NCBI GenBank assembly: GCA_014896315.1
Contig: JADBKP010000003.1
Span: 246,134 to 310,133 of the forward strand
Origin: Limnochordales bacterium
GTDB lineage: Bacteria > Bacillota > Limnochordia > Limnochordales > DUMU01
DNA: 64,000 bases
Reading direction: 5' to 3'
Shown piece by piece: positions 52,763-62,112 of this stretch. The notes beneath the pieces are model-generated. The model was not told where the DNA came from and did no database searches. It saw nothing but the letters and a program-made list of their open reading frames with translations. Within the stretch, counting starts at the first letter, position 1; every line of letters begins with the position of its first letter. Made by a program: the position numbers and the translations under genes.

Positions 52763-53641
52763 TCACGCCTTCTCCTCCGCTGTCTTACCCAGAATGCCTG
52801 TGGGCTTAAGCAGCAAGATCATGATCAGAATGGCGAAGGCGACGGCATCCTTCCAGCTCGAACTAATAAAGGCGACTACCAGCACCTCGGCTACGCCGAT
52901 CGCCAGCCCCCCGAGCATCGCGCCGGGAATCAAGCCGATACCTCCGAGCACCGCCGCCACGAACGCTTTCAGGCCCGGCATGAAGCCCATCAACGGGTCG
53001 ATGCGGGTGTAGTAGATACCGACCAGCACCCCGGCGGCCGCCGCCAACGCCGAACCCAATACGAAGGTAAAAGCGATAACCCGGTCCACGTTGATCCCCA
53101 TCAGCCGGCTGGCTTCGGTATCCTCGGCCACCGCCCGCATCGCTTTGCCCATTCGGGTACGGGTAACGATAAACTGCAAAAGCATCATAAGAACAACTGA
53201 CGTGGCGATAATGACCAGTTGCCGGTTGTTGACGATAAGAGGACCGACCTGATAGGTCTCAAGTCTGATCAGTTCGGGAAAGGCCCGCGGATCGGGCCGC
53301 AGGATGAGAATGCCCAGATTCTCGAGCAACAGTGAGACGCCGATGGCGGTAATAAGTGCGGCGATTCGCGGTGCATTCCGCAATGGTCGATAAGCAACGC
53401 GTTCGATTACCAGCCCGAAGAGGGCGGCCACCAGCATGGCAAAGCAAAGCGCCGGGAGGAAGCCCCAGCCGAAGGCCGTGGCGGCAAAGAAACCGGCAAA
53501 AGCGCCGACCATGTAGACGTCGCCATGGGCGAAATTGATCAGCTTGAGGACTCCGTAAACCATGGTGTAGCCAAGGGCGATCAGCGCGTAGATACTTCCT
53601 AACGATATACCGTTTACCAATTGCTGTAACACTTCTGCCAT
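52763..53641 (-). CDS. livH: Branched-chain amino acid ABC transporter permease LivH
   Basis: Membrane permease (292 residues) of the LIV-type importer. Motifs: QQLVNGISLGSIYALIALGYTMVYGVLKLINFAHGDVYMVGAF, MGKAMRAVAEDTEASRLMGIN and AVLGGIGLIPGAMLGGLAIGVAE. The ATG at 53641 has GAGGTGAGGG upstream. It is separated from livJ by a terminator-like hairpin. Confidence 0.95.
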   Translation of the reverse strand: MAEVLQQLVNGISLGSIYALIALGYTMVYGVLKLINFAHGDVYMVGAFAGFFAATAFGWGFLPALCFAMLVAALFGLVIERVAYRPLRNAPRIAALITAIGVSLLLENLGILILRPDPRAFPELIRLETYQVGPLIVNNRQLVIIATSVVLMMLLQFIVTRTRMGKAMRAVAEDTEASRLMGINVDRVIAFTFVLGSALAAAAGVLVGIYYTRIDPLMGFMPGLKAFVAAVLGGIGLIPGAMLGGLAIGVAEVLVVAFISSSWKDAVAFAILIMILLLKPTGILGKTAEEKA

Positions 53642-53715
53642 CTCTTTGCCCTCACCTCAGCGACATGCGGCCAGCTCAGTCCGACATCTGCGGCGTGGCA
53701 ATGAGTAAGCCGCTC

Positions 53716-53756
53716 AAAAATGGGAAAAGGCGGCCGCATACATTGCCGGCCGCCTT
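53716..53756 (-). terminator. Intrinsic terminator between livJ and livH
   Basis: On the minus strand AAGGCGGCCG and CGGCCGCCTT form a ten-bp perfect stem with a ten-base loop, followed by TTCCCATTTTT. It lies after the livJ stop and before livH, so part of the transcripts would end after the binding protein, raising its level over the membrane parts. Confidence 0.75.
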
Positions 53757-53824
53757 ACCTTCCCTAGCGGTGCTTTTGGCGGAGTGCTCCGCCTGCTCCC
53801 TTCGCCGGCCAAAGACTCTCATCC

Positions 53825-55033
53825 TCAGGGCTTAATCGAGGTTACTATCTCGTGGCCGTTTTTCGTAACCCGCAGGATCAGAGCGGTTTTGATCGGGTCA
53901 CGGTTCTCATCAAACGTGATATACCCCGTGACACCATGGAAATCCTTCAAGCCGGAGAGCGCCTGCCGGATGCCTTCCCGCACTCCCTGCAGATCGCTCA
54001 CCTTATGCCTGGCCAGTGCTCTCTCAATGGCATCAGCCATCACCGCCGCTGCATCCCAGGCCAGAGCGGCCAGGGCATCGGGGGTCTTCCCATACGCAGC
54101 CCGGTACTTCTGCTGGAATTCCACGGCCAGGGGGTCTTTGGTCAGCGGGCTGTAGTGGTTGGTGAAATAAGAGCCGACGATCGCATCGCCACCGATCTCG
54201 AGCAACTGGTCGGAGTCAAAGCCGTCCGGCCCGAGCAGCGGCAGGTTCACGCCCAGCTGCCGTGCCTGCTTGGCGATGAGACCGGCTGCGGTGTAGTAAA
54301 CAGGGGTATAGATGGCCTGAGCACCAGATCTGCGGATTCGGGTCAACTGGGCACTGAAATCCTGATCGCCCTTGCCGTAGGCCTCCTCGGCCACGATCAT
54401 TCCGCCGAGCTTAGTAAAGTACTCCTTGAACGAGTTCGCCAGGCCTTTGCTGTACGTATCGGTGTTTTCGTAGAGAATGGCGACCCGGGAGATCTTCAGC
54501 TCTTCCCGGGCAAACTTGGCCATCACTTTACCCTGGAAGTCGTCCACAAAGCAGGTACGGAAGATGTACGGACCGATATCGGTCAGCCCCTCCTGCGTCG
54601 CCGTCGGGCTCAGCATCGGCACTTTCATGCTATTGGCAATGGGGGCGGCTGCCCGCATCGGCCCCGAGGTGGTCGTACCGATGATGGCGGCGACCTGGTC
54701 CCGGGTTATCAGCCGGCGCACGGCGTTGACCGCCTCACTGGCATCTCCCTTGTCGTCGAGGGCGATGACGTCGATCTTGACTCCCCGGATACCGCCCTTG
54801 GCATTGACCTCTTTGAAATAAAGTTCGACCGCGTTCTTGACCGAGATGCCGTAGGTAGCAGAATCACCGGAAAGAGGACCGACCACACCTATCTTGATGG
54901 TTTGCGCCGCCCAGACCTCGGAGGAGAACAAGGCGAGGCCGGCCAGAAGGAACGCAACGAGAACCATCCCGCATCGGCCTGCCCACCGAGCAGGCAATGC
55001 TATCCGGCGTCGCCGACAAGCGCGTTTTGCCAT
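53825..55033 (-). CDS. livJ: Branched-chain amino acid-type ABC substrate-binding protein (LivJ/LivK)
   Basis: Secreted or lipid-linked binding protein of 402 residues. Signal peptide (about residues 1-42): a basic head (MAKRACRRRRIALPARWAGRCG) then MVLVAFLLAGLALFSSEVWA-AQ. The mature part IKIGVVGPLSGDSATYGISVKNAVELYFKEVNAKGGI is typical of LivJ, and VAAIIGTTTSGPMRAAAPIANSMKVPMLSPTATQ and RVAILYENTDTYSKGLANSFKE match the family. The ATG at 55033 has AAGGGG upstream. A strong promoter stands upstream. The four other liv genes follow in the same direction. The exact amino acid is not known. Confidence 0.94.
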   Translation of the reverse strand: MAKRACRRRRIALPARWAGRCGMVLVAFLLAGLALFSSEVWAAQTIKIGVVGPLSGDSATYGISVKNAVELYFKEVNAKGGIRGVKIDVIALDDKGDASEAVNAVRRLITRDQVAAIIGTTTSGPMRAAAPIANSMKVPMLSPTATQEGLTDIGPYIFRTCFVDDFQGKVMAKFAREELKISRVAILYENTDTYSKGLANSFKEYFTKLGGMIVAEEAYGKGDQDFSAQLTRIRRSGAQAIYTPVYYTAAGLIAKQARQLGVNLPLLGPDGFDSDQLLEIGGDAIVGSYFTNHYSPLTKDPLAVEFQQKYRAAYGKTPDALAALAWDAAAVMADAIERALARHKVSDLQGVREGIRQALSGLKDFHGVTGYITFDENRDPIKTALILRVTKNGHEIVTSIKP

Positions 55034-55102
55034 GCACTATTACCCCTTCCTACCCAGGCTCAGATCAGCAGGACCATTCCCTGCTTCTACTGGTTATGCG
55101 TG

Positions 55103-55131
55103 ATTATACACAGCGCAGGCATGGAGGTCAA
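55103..55131 (-). promoter_or_regulatory. Sigma-A-type promoter of the liv operon
   Basis: Reading the minus strand, TTGACC at 55131-55126 and TATAAT at 55108-55103 are exactly 17 bases apart, about 70 bases before the livJ start codon. Near-consensus housekeeping promoter. Confidence 0.8.
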
Positions 55132-55252
55132 TCAGCACCAAGTGCCTTCTTTCGCTGCGCGAAAGTGTAGTTTTTATCTTGGAAACCGCGTAATCGGTAA
55201 GCAGGCGGTTGAGTTATTACTAGTGAAACTAATTACCAACAAACCCACCAGC

Positions 55253-56083
55253 TTATCTGAGATAGAAGAGGGTAAGAGCACCAAGCACGAACAAATAGAC
55301 AGCAAAGGGGAGCAAACGACCCCGAGTGACTTGCCGGATTAAGAGGCGAATGGCAATATATCCCGCCAGCAGGGCACAGAACGCACCGGCAAGATAGAAA
55401 ACAAGCATATCCCTGCTGGAACTGATCGCCGCCACGAATTCCGGCGCTTCCAGCAGACCTGCTCCTGCAATCACCGGCATTGAAAGAAGGAAGGAGAACC
55501 GCGCCGCTCCTTCACGCGACAGGCCCGCCACCAGACCAGCGGTAATCGTACTGCCGGACCGGGATACCCCGGGGAAGATGGCGACGGCCTGGGCGATCCC
55601 GACCAGAAGGCTCTGCCCGAGGGTGGGGATCTCAGCGTGCCGGTCCACCGGTCGCGTCCGCCCCACCATGTCGGCGGCCAGAAGAAACAGGGAGGTCGCC
55701 CAGAAGTAAAGCCCGATGGTCCGGGGGCTTGCCAGAAGTAACTCTACCTCATCTTCAAGCAGGACCCCCGCCAGGCCCGCAGGAATCGAGCCGATGAGCA
55801 GAGCAAGTAGCAAGGAGAGCTGTTGTCTTCTTTCTGCGGCCTCCCCTTTCCACGTACCCGGCACGACGAGGCTGGCAGTGGCCCGGGCCAGTTTGACTAC
55901 CTCCTGCCGGTAGGCTACAACTACCGCCACCAGAGTGGCTACGTGCAGAAGCACATCAAAAGCAAGGCCGGGCGTCACGCCCAGGACGGCCTGCGTCAAG
56001 GCAAGGTGCCCCGACGAGGAGACCGGCAGAAACTCCGTCAAGCCCTGGACAAGCCCAAGCAGGACTGCATACCACAGCGACAT
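55253..56083 (-). CDS. uppP: Undecaprenyl-diphosphatase UppP (BacA)
   Basis: Integral membrane phosphatase (276 residues, about eight helices) that recycles the undecaprenyl carrier for peptidoglycan synthesis; it also gives bacitracin resistance. Family signatures: LVQGLTEFLPVSSSGHLALTQ near the start and AQAVAIFPGVSRSGSTITAGL in the middle. The ATG at 56083 has GGGGGTGG upstream. Confidence 0.95.
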   Translation of the reverse strand: MSLWYAVLLGLVQGLTEFLPVSSSGHLALTQAVLGVTPGLAFDVLLHVATLVAVVVAYRQEVVKLARATASLVVPGTWKGEAAERRQQLSLLLALLIGSIPAGLAGVLLEDEVELLLASPRTIGLYFWATSLFLLAADMVGRTRPVDRHAEIPTLGQSLLVGIAQAVAIFPGVSRSGSTITAGLVAGLSREGAARFSFLLSMPVIAGAGLLEAPEFVAAISSSRDMLVFYLAGAFCALLAGYIAIRLLIRQVTRGRLLPFAVYLFVLGALTLFYLR

Positions 56084-56150
56084 TCGGCCACCCCCGCAAC
56101 ACTTTACCCATCATCCGTGACAGATCTGCTGCCAGCACGGATGCTGGGCT

Positions 56151-57188
56151 CTATTCGCTGCCGGCCACCAGCTTCCTGCCCACAGGGCACTTTCTGGCGG
56201 CCCGCCCATCCTCACCCCCTCCTGTCAGCCACGCCGCTGCCCCAAGCAGGTGGTGCCTGAAACGAAGGGCGATTGTGGCGGTAAAAACGTTGAAAAAGGT
56301 ATGGGCGTTGGCCACCTGCCGTTCCGGGCTTCCTGCCCACCGCAAAAGCCACGGAGTCAGCACTCCCAGCCAGGGTAGCACCACAAGCACGCCGAAGAGA
56401 TTAAAGAGAAAGTCGGCTACGGCCGCGCGTCGCGAGCTCACCTGGGTGCCGACACTGGTGAGCAGGCCCTGGCAGGAGGTACCGACGTTAGCTCCCAGCA
56501 CCACCGCGACAGCGGCAGGAAGGGGCAGAAGCCCACGGGCGTACGCCACCATAGCTAACCCGACCGTCGCCGTGCTGCTTTGCAGGGCGGCAGCCACTAC
56601 CATACCCAGGCCGGCCGACGCCCACGGCGAACCGGAAAAACGCCGGACGACGGCCACCGCTTCCGGCTGCGCCGCCCAGGCAGCAGCCACCACCGACATG
56701 GCCTCGATCCCCCAGAAAAGTCCCCCGAGGCCTTCCAGGGCGCCGCCGGCGCCCCACAACCGTGGATTGCACCGGAAAGCTCCAAGAAAGAACAGGAGCG
56801 TCCCTGTCAGAATCAGAGGACCGATCAGGCCTGACCAGGAGAGGGTAGCGAGCTGCGCGGTGAAGGTGGTACCGATGTTTGCTCCCAGAATGACGGCAAA
56901 GCCCTGGCTTTCACTGAAAATGCCTGCATGGACCAGGGCTATGCTGCTGGCGGCTGTGATACCACTTGAATGTAGCAGGGCGGAGACAATAGCTCCCAGG
57001 GCGAAGGCCCGTGCCGGCGTGGCCGCCAGCTGCTTGAGCATGCGCTCCGCCGTACCGCCAGCGACGCTCTCAAGAGAGCGGGCGAGCAACCGCACGCCGA
57101 GCAGAAATACTGCCAGACCCCACAAAAAGGCAAGTGGGAGCGGCAAGCCCTGCCACCAGTGGGCCGACGGTTGCAGGTCAGGCCACAT
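56151..57188 (-). CDS. Na+/phosphate cotransporter family protein (PhoU-less NptA type)
   Basis: Membrane protein of about 345 residues with two inverted repeats of the Na/Pi-cotransporter family. The QSS-like signatures are ALLHSSGITAASSIALVHAG and AALQSSTATVGLAMVAYA, and the glycine motifs are GANIGTTFTAQLATLS and GANVGTSCQGLLTS. The C-terminal PhoU-like regulatory domain found in many relatives is missing; the protein ends soon after the helices, so it may be a short type. The ATG at 57188 has GGAGGG ten bases upstream; the TTG at 57206 is less likely. Confidence 0.9.
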   Translation of the reverse strand: MWPDLQPSAHWWQGLPLPLAFLWGLAVFLLGVRLLARSLESVAGGTAERMLKQLAATPARAFALGAIVSALLHSSGITAASSIALVHAGIFSESQGFAVILGANIGTTFTAQLATLSWSGLIGPLILTGTLLFFLGAFRCNPRLWGAGGALEGLGGLFWGIEAMSVVAAAWAAQPEAVAVVRRFSGSPWASAGLGMVVAAALQSSTATVGLAMVAYARGLLPLPAAVAVVLGANVGTSCQGLLTSVGTQVSSRRAAVADFLFNLFGVLVVLPWLGVLTPWLLRWAGSPERQVANAHTFFNVFTATIALRFRHHLLGAAAWLTGGGEDGRAARKCPVGRKLVAGSE

Positions 57189-57227
57189 ACGGTGGCGTCC
57201 CTCCAACTCAACCGGGTTACTTTGATA

Positions 57228-57551
57228 CTACGTGGGCATGGTGAGCGAAAAGAACGGCCAGATGGCGCCGGGTTGGAAGGCAGGATGGAGGTAGGCCGAC
57301 GGATTGCTGCTGATTACCCGGACTACCTCATATGCACCGAGCGGATCTCCCTCAAGCGGACGAACCACCAGCAACACATCACTGAGGCGCACCTCTCGTT
57401 CACCGGTGGCGGACCGACCGAGCAGGTCATTGCCCCACCCGGGGCCGGGTTGCACGTCCGGCTCAAGAAGCAGTGGCTGGTCAACCCACGGGGCGGTGGC
57501 CTCCCGCTCCTCACCGAAGAGTATTTCGGGGGGAACGATAGTGTACAGCAT
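57228..57551 (-). CDS. ylzJ: YlzJ-like protein
   Basis: Small protein (107 residues) of the YlzJ family, found next to tepA in spore-forming Bacillota. The diagnostic head is MLYTIVPPEILFGEE, followed by LSDVLLVVRPLEGDPLGAYEVVRVISSNP. The ATG at 57551 follows GGGGGTGAGAG; the frame overlaps the end of tepA by a few bases with a possible GTG at 57560. Role unknown. Confidence 0.85.
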   Translation of the reverse strand: MLYTIVPPEILFGEEREATAPWVDQPLLLEPDVQPGPGWGNDLLGRSATGEREVRLSDVLLVVRPLEGDPLGAYEVVRVISSNPSAYLHPAFQPGAIWPFFSLTMPT

Positions 57552-57556
57552 CTCTC

Positions 57557-58495
57557 TCACCCCCGGCCGTTACCAGATTGCGGATCGGCCCAGGGCCGGG
57601 AGCAGACCACAGCGGTCGCATCCTGGGTACTCGCAGGGGGGACTTGCGCTGGGGCCCCGGACGGCAGGCCCGGCTTCGCTGCTCCGGCCTGATGTATCAA
57701 CTCCCGCAGCTTGGCCAGCGCATCGGAAACCCCGCCCACCGCGTCTATCAATCCCACTTCCACTGCCTCGCTGCCAACCAGCACCGACCCCACGTCACGG
57801 ACCAGGTCACCGGTACGGAACATCAGCTCGCGCAACTTCTCTTTGGAGATCCGCGAGTTGTCGGTGATGAAGCGGATGATCCGTTCCTGGACCTTATCTA
57901 GATAGTCGAGCATCTGTGGCACGCCGACCACAAGCCCGGTCAACCTGACCGGGTGAATGGTCATGCTGGCCGTCGGCGCTATGAACGAATAATCCGCTGC
58001 GACCGCGATAGGGACGCCGATGGAGTGCCCGCCGCCGAGTATCAGCGAAACCGTCGGTTTGCTCAATGAACGAATCATCTCAGCAATAGCCAGGCCCGCC
58101 TCGATGTCCCCCCCGACCGTGTTCAAGAGCACCAGCAGCCCTTTTATCTGCGAACTCTGCTCGATCGCCACAAGCTGCGGAATCAGATGCTCGTACTTAG
58201 TAGTCTTGTTTTTGGGCGGCAGAGCAAAATGCCCTTCCACCTGCCCGATGATGGAAAGCATGTGAATGTCATCCTGCAGTGGCGGGGGCGGTTGCAACTG
58301 ACCGGTCTGCTGCAGCGTCTGCAGGCGCAACTGCTCTGCCTCCGCAGTCCCGGCCCCAACTGTTGTCCCACCCGGTGCCCCCATCAGAATCTCTCGCCAA
58401 CCCATACTCTCCTGGCCCCCCGCAGGATTTTGCTCTTCAATGCCAAATCTCCATCGGTATCCAGGCTCCACCTTGCCCCGTTTGACCGCGGCCAT
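57557..58495 (-). CDS. tepA: Translocation-enhancing protein TepA (ClpP-like serine protease)
   Basis: ClpP-fold protein of about 312 residues, needed in Bacillus for efficient preprotein export and germination-related processing (YmfB/TepA). The ClpP domain runs from about residue 80: [25 protein letters not shown], then the serine motif [22 protein letters not shown], and [18 protein letters not shown]. The first 70 residues are variable. The ATG at 58495 has GGAAAG upstream; other in-frame starts lie at 58534 and 58405. It runs in the same direction as ylzJ. Confidence 0.9.
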   Translation of the reverse strand: MAAVKRGKVEPGYRWRFGIEEQNPAGGQESMGWREILMGAPGGTTVGAGTAEAEQLRLQTLQQTGQLQPPPPLQDDIHMLSIIGQVEGHFALPPKNKTTKYEHLIPQLVAIEQSSQIKGLLVLLNTVGGDIEAGLAIAEMIRSLSKPTVSLILGGGHSIGVPIAVAADYSFIAPTASMTIHPVRLTGLVVGVPQMLDYLDKVQERIIRFITDNSRISKEKLRELMFRTGDLVRDVGSVLVGSEAVEVGLIDAVGGVSDALAKLRELIHQAGAAKPGLPSGAPAQVPPASTQDATAVVCSRPWADPQSGNGRG

Positions 58496-58554
58496 CCCCA
58501 AACCGCTTTCCTGGATCAGCCAGGACCGGACCAAAGGAGAAGCGCAGCAGCCTC

Positions 58555-60249
58555 ATGAGCAGTTTCACCCGCGCACGGATAAACCATACTCGCTATCGTC
58601 ACGGGCTCGCCGCGGTCGCGGTCAGCTTGATCCTTGGTGCGGCAGGCCCGCCGGCCAGCGCCAGCCTGGCGGGCTCAGGCGACCGGGCTTCCGGTCTGGA
58701 AGAGTGGCTCGCGCGGCTCCACGCCCCCGGTGAAGTGCTCCTCTCAGTGGCGCTCAGCCGGGATGCGGGGCTGAGCTCCGATTTCAACCACTCGCAACTC
58801 TCTCTCTCCGCCCCGCAGGGCCTCCTCCTCATCGATTCTGAGTCGGGAGCAGTGCTGCTGGAGACCGGTCCCGGCGAAACGGTGCAGTTCATGGCGGGGG
58901 AGGGGGGAGTCATAGCGATACCTGGGGTTGCCAGCGCAGCACAGCCCACCCTGGAGTCGGACCCAGCTGCACCCGCTGCCCCCGATACACCCGCGCCGGC
59001 GATCCTTCCCCTCACCGCCCCGGGTTTCCTGGTGATGGCGCGTCAGGTTGGCGAACCCGTCACCGTCCTGGAGCTGTCGCGGCCAGGCGGCGGACCGAGC
59101 GCCCGCTACCGGGGTGCTCTGCTCGTCCTCCCCAGCGACAAGGCAGGATACCTCTGGCTGGTGAACCGGGTCGGACTCGAGTCCTACCTGCGGGGGGTCG
59201 TCCCGGTAGAGATGCCGGTCTCCTTCTCCCTGGAGGCACTCAAAGCCCAGGCCGTCGTGGCCAGGACGTACGCCCTCTACCAGTACAGCCGCGGTCGCGG
59301 CTATGCGAACGGATTGGCCGGCCTCTGCGACGGGCCCTCCTGCCAGGTCTACTACGGAGCCGGGGTGGAACGAGCTCGCTCGGACCAGGCAGTGGAGGAG
59401 ACTGCCGGGCTTGTCATCACATATGAAGGTGAACCGATACCGGCCTACTACTCGTCGACGGCCGGAGGGCACACCGAATCAGCAGCGTTGCTCTGGGGGA
59501 ACGGTGCGGCGGGGGGCGCTGCAGCCGCCGACAAGATTCCGTACCTGCGCGGCGTACCCGACGATCCCCAATGGGCCTCCTTTGACGATGAGGAACGTTT
59601 CCGGAGCTTCCTGGCGGAGCGGCCCGCCTCGTTCGACGACGGTTCACCGTATTACCGCTGGGAGTATACATGGACGCGTGCAGAGCTTGAGGCGCACTTG
59701 AAGAAGGTACTACCGCAACTTCCGGCACGGGCAGCATCCTTCACCCCGCGGTCCGTCCCTGCCACCACGGAGGGGGCAACCATAGCGCCGGCCAACCCTC
59801 CCGCCCCCTCCATTTACCTGCAGGATATCGTCCCGGTACGACGAGGCGTTTCCGGTCGGCTGTTAGCGCTGGAGATCGTCACCGTCGAAGGAAGTTGGAC
59901 CGTTCAGGGAGAGCTCTATATCCGCCGTCTCTTCCCCGTGCCGCGGCTCGGACAGCTGCCCAGCTCCGCCGCCGCCTTCGATTTCGTCCGGGATAGCTCC
60001 GGTGTCATCGAGCAGGTGAGGGTGACGGGCACGGGATCAGGACACGGCGTGGGACTTTCCCAGTACGGAGCTGACGGCATGGCCCGCCGGGGATACCAGT
60101 TTACCGACATCATCGCTCACTACTTCCCCGGAACCGAGACCCGCCATTGGTCCGCCCCGTCGCAATCCCAGGCAGGAAGTCCCGCTTCCGCACGGAATGA
60201 AGGGAACGACGACGAAAGCGGAACTGAGAAAGAGGAGGGGGCCGCATGA
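58555..60249 (+). CDS. SpoIID/LytB domain protein
   Basis: Exported protein of 564 residues. Signal peptide (about residues 1-36): HGLAAVAVSLILGAAGPPASA. The SpoIID core has LRGVVPVEMPVSFSLEALKAQAVVARTYALYQ, TAGLVITYEGEPIPAYYSSTAGGHTESA, and the C-terminal catalytic-looking part GTGSGHGVGLSQYGADGMARRGYQFTDIIAHYFPG. Such proteins act on peptidoglycan glycans in sporulation or cell-wall remodelling. The ATG at 58555 has AAGGAG somewhat far upstream. The last four bases overlap the next gene start (ATGA). Confidence 0.92.
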   Translation: MSSFTRARINHTRYRHGLAAVAVSLILGAAGPPASASLAGSGDRASGLEEWLARLHAPGEVLLSVALSRDAGLSSDFNHSQLSLSAPQGLLLIDSESGAVLLETGPGETVQFMAGEGGVIAIPGVASAAQPTLESDPAAPAAPDTPAPAILPLTAPGFLVMARQVGEPVTVLELSRPGGGPSARYRGALLVLPSDKAGYLWLVNRVGLESYLRGVVPVEMPVSFSLEALKAQAVVARTYALYQYSRGRGYANGLAGLCDGPSCQVYYGAGVERARSDQAVEETAGLVITYEGEPIPAYYSSTAGGHTESAALLWGNGAAGGAAAADKIPYLRGVPDDPQWASFDDEERFRSFLAERPASFDDGSPYYRWEYTWTRAELEAHLKKVLPQLPARAASFTPRSVPATTEGATIAPANPPAPSIYLQDIVPVRRGVSGRLLALEIVTVEGSWTVQGELYIRRLFPVPRLGQLPSSAAAFDFVRDSSGVIEQVRVTGTGSGHGVGLSQYGADGMARRGYQFTDIIAHYFPGTETRHWSAPSQSQAGSPASARNEGNDDESGTEKEEGAA

Positions 60250-60545
60250 GTAACGGATTTCCGTTCCCGGGGGAAGTGCAGGTTATACCCAGTGCCGGCG
60301 CACCAGGCACTCCGGTGCGGATAGAGATTCGCCTCTCTGACGACGCTCCGCCCATCAGCAGGGTGGAGGCAGAGGTGGTCGGCTACGGCATACGCTACCC
60401 GATCTACGGTGCCGGGCGCAAGTTTGCGGCAGATGTCCAGGTACCCCATGAGGCGCCTCCCGGCCGCTACCAGATCATTTTCAGCGCTTATACTCCCAGC
60501 GGCGAGGCATCGCAGGGCGAGCGGGTCGAGTTTACAGTCATCTGA
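60246..60545 (+). CDS. Small Ig-like domain protein coupled to the SpoIID gene
   Basis: 99-residue protein of one beta-sandwich: VQVIPSAGAPGTPVRIEIRLSD and FAADVQVPHEAPPGRYQIIFSAYTPSGEASQGERVEFTVI, like an Ig/fibronectin-type module. No signal peptide is seen, which is odd for such a domain next to an exported protein. Its ATG overlaps the stop of the SpoIID gene (ATGA), so both are made together. It may bind the SpoIID protein or a cell-wall partner. Not assigned to a named family. Confidence 0.75.
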   Translation: MSNGFPFPGEVQVIPSAGAPGTPVRIEIRLSDDAPPISRVEAEVVGYGIRYPIYGAGRKFAADVQVPHEAPPGRYQIIFSAYTPSGEASQGERVEFTVI

Positions 60546-60586
60546 GCCCGGGTACCGGCCTCGACTCTCCTGCTGCGAAAAGTGAA

Positions 60587-60633
60587 AGCAGCCGGGAGCG
60601 AATCACCTTCAGGTGAATCGCTTGCCGGCTGCT
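60587..60633. terminator. Bidirectional terminator hairpin
   Basis: AGCAGCCGG with AGCGA and TCACCT pairs with the mirror AGGTGA, TCGCT and CCGGCTGCT to form a long, nearly perfect stem-loop between two convergent genes (ending 60545 and 60660). On the minus side it is followed by TTTCACTTTT, on the plus side by CTTGAAAG. Confidence 0.7.
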
Positions 60634-60659
60634 CTTGAAAGTTCAGCGAATCCTAATTC

Positions 60660-62042
60660 CTACTGCGACAGGTCGGTGTTATCCTCGGTCGGTGAAGCCG
60701 GAGGCATCGTGGGCGTTGCAGGCGCCTCGTCAGGTGTTGAACTGCCGTCAGGAACGGCAAGATCTTCTGCACCCACGGCAGCTTCGGAAGTGGCGGGCAC
60801 GCTCTGCTGCGGCTGCTGCTGCGGCAGAAAGCCCAGTTTGGTCGCGAGATCCGTCAGGTAGCCGGGCATGCTGGCCATCGACGCATAGTCGAAATAGACC
60901 ACCCCGCTCGCCCCGGCGTTCAAGGCCCGCCGTGTCTGTTCAACCAGTTCATCCACCTGGTAGAGAAGCTTGTAGGCCCCGAGGCCGGCCCAGATCTCGC
61001 CCTTGCCCTTGCGGGCAACGGCCATCTTAATCTGGGATTCTACCAGGGAGGTATTGGTGTTGTACGCCATTGGGACCGCCACGTCGATATAGCCTTCTTT
61101 GAGCCACAGGGGCCAGTCCTGCGCCTTATCCGAACCGGCGGTATAGACGTCGGCAAAGACCGCCGCCGAGATGAGCACGTCCGGGCGGATAGCCTTTACC
61201 GCCTCATGGACCATGCGCACCGTTTCCGTCACGTTGCTGCGCCGGAACTTCTCCCAGGCAGCGTCAAGTTGCCCAACCTTGGCCGTCCCCAGCTCATTGC
61301 GCAGCTCTGTGCGGCGCTGGCGCAGATCCAGCGGGTCGACTCCGTACTGCTGCTTGAAGATCTCCCGGACCTTCGGATTGTAACCATAGTTTCGGCCGGG
61401 ATACCGGACGAAGTCGTGATGGACCCCGTCCACCGGGTATTTCTTCACCACCTCAACAAAGCGCGAGACCACCCACTCCCGCACCTCCGGCAGCCCCGGA
61501 TCCACATAAGCCCCTTCCAGGTCGCCGGGGCGGTTTACCGCCAGCGACGGATCGGCCGTGCTGATCCCCTGGTAGTTGTAGGTGATCCATTCCGGATGCT
61601 GGTTGACTACGTGTTGTGGCCAGGCGGGTGAACCCCCGAGGTTGTAGACAAAAAAGTCATTGAGCCACGCGTGCACCTTCAGCCCGCGAGCATGGGCCAG
61701 TTCTAAAACGGTAGCGAGTGGATCGAAGTCCTTCGGCGCCCAGATGAGCTCTTCTGCCGGTGGCATGATCTCCGACCGGAAGTAAGCATCACCCCTCCCG
61801 GAGACCTGGACAATCAGCGTGTTGAAGCCATGGGTAACCGCGTCGTCCACGAACCTCTCGATGGACTCACGACTCGTCAGAGCAGTGCGTACCACCCACA
61901 TAGCCCGTATTTGCTCGGGCATTCCCGCTTCATCCCCCTGAGCCTGCACTCCGACCAGACTTGCAACGACGGCTACCATGGCCACAACGGCCACCAGCAC
62001 TAAAGCCCGGCGGTATCGGTGGTCGGTCACCATCGACCTCAT
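60660..62042 (-). CDS. Secreted GHL10-type glycosidase (DUF187 family)
   Basis: Exported protein of about 460 residues. Signal segment: RALVLVAVVAMVAVVASLVGVQA. The TIM-barrel is typical of glycosyl-hydrolase-like 10: IRAMWVVRTALTSRESIERFVDDAVTHGFNTLIVQVSGRGDAYF, AHARGLKVHAWLNDFF, HPEWITYN, VDPGLPEVREWVVSRFVEVVKKYPVDGVHHDFVRYPG and YIDVAVPMAYNTNT. The C-terminus is Pro/Ala/Thr-rich and disordered. The ATG at 62042 has GGAGGAGG upstream. It is a paralogue of the longer protein at 10293. Substrate unknown. Confidence 0.9.
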   Translation of the reverse strand: MRSMVTDHRYRRALVLVAVVAMVAVVASLVGVQAQGDEAGMPEQIRAMWVVRTALTSRESIERFVDDAVTHGFNTLIVQVSGRGDAYFRSEIMPPAEELIWAPKDFDPLATVLELAHARGLKVHAWLNDFFVYNLGGSPAWPQHVVNQHPEWITYNYQGISTADPSLAVNRPGDLEGAYVDPGLPEVREWVVSRFVEVVKKYPVDGVHHDFVRYPGRNYGYNPKVREIFKQQYGVDPLDLRQRRTELRNELGTAKVGQLDAAWEKFRRSNVTETVRMVHEAVKAIRPDVLISAAVFADVYTAGSDKAQDWPLWLKEGYIDVAVPMAYNTNTSLVESQIKMAVARKGKGEIWAGLGAYKLLYQVDELVEQTRRALNAGASGVVYFDYASMASMPGYLTDLATKLGFLPQQQPQQSVPATSEAAVGAEDLAVPDGSSTPDEAPATPTMPPASPTEDNTDLSQ

Positions 62043-62112
62043 CCGGCAATCCTCCTCCAACCCTCCACCGCCTCGCCAGACACTGAGGATGCGGCAGGAA
62101 GGGTATCACTTG

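Noticed and set aside
53852-55342. Long plus-strand open frame opposite livJ
   Set aside because: Antisense of a clear binding-protein gene; it crosses the livJ promoter and has no family-like pattern.
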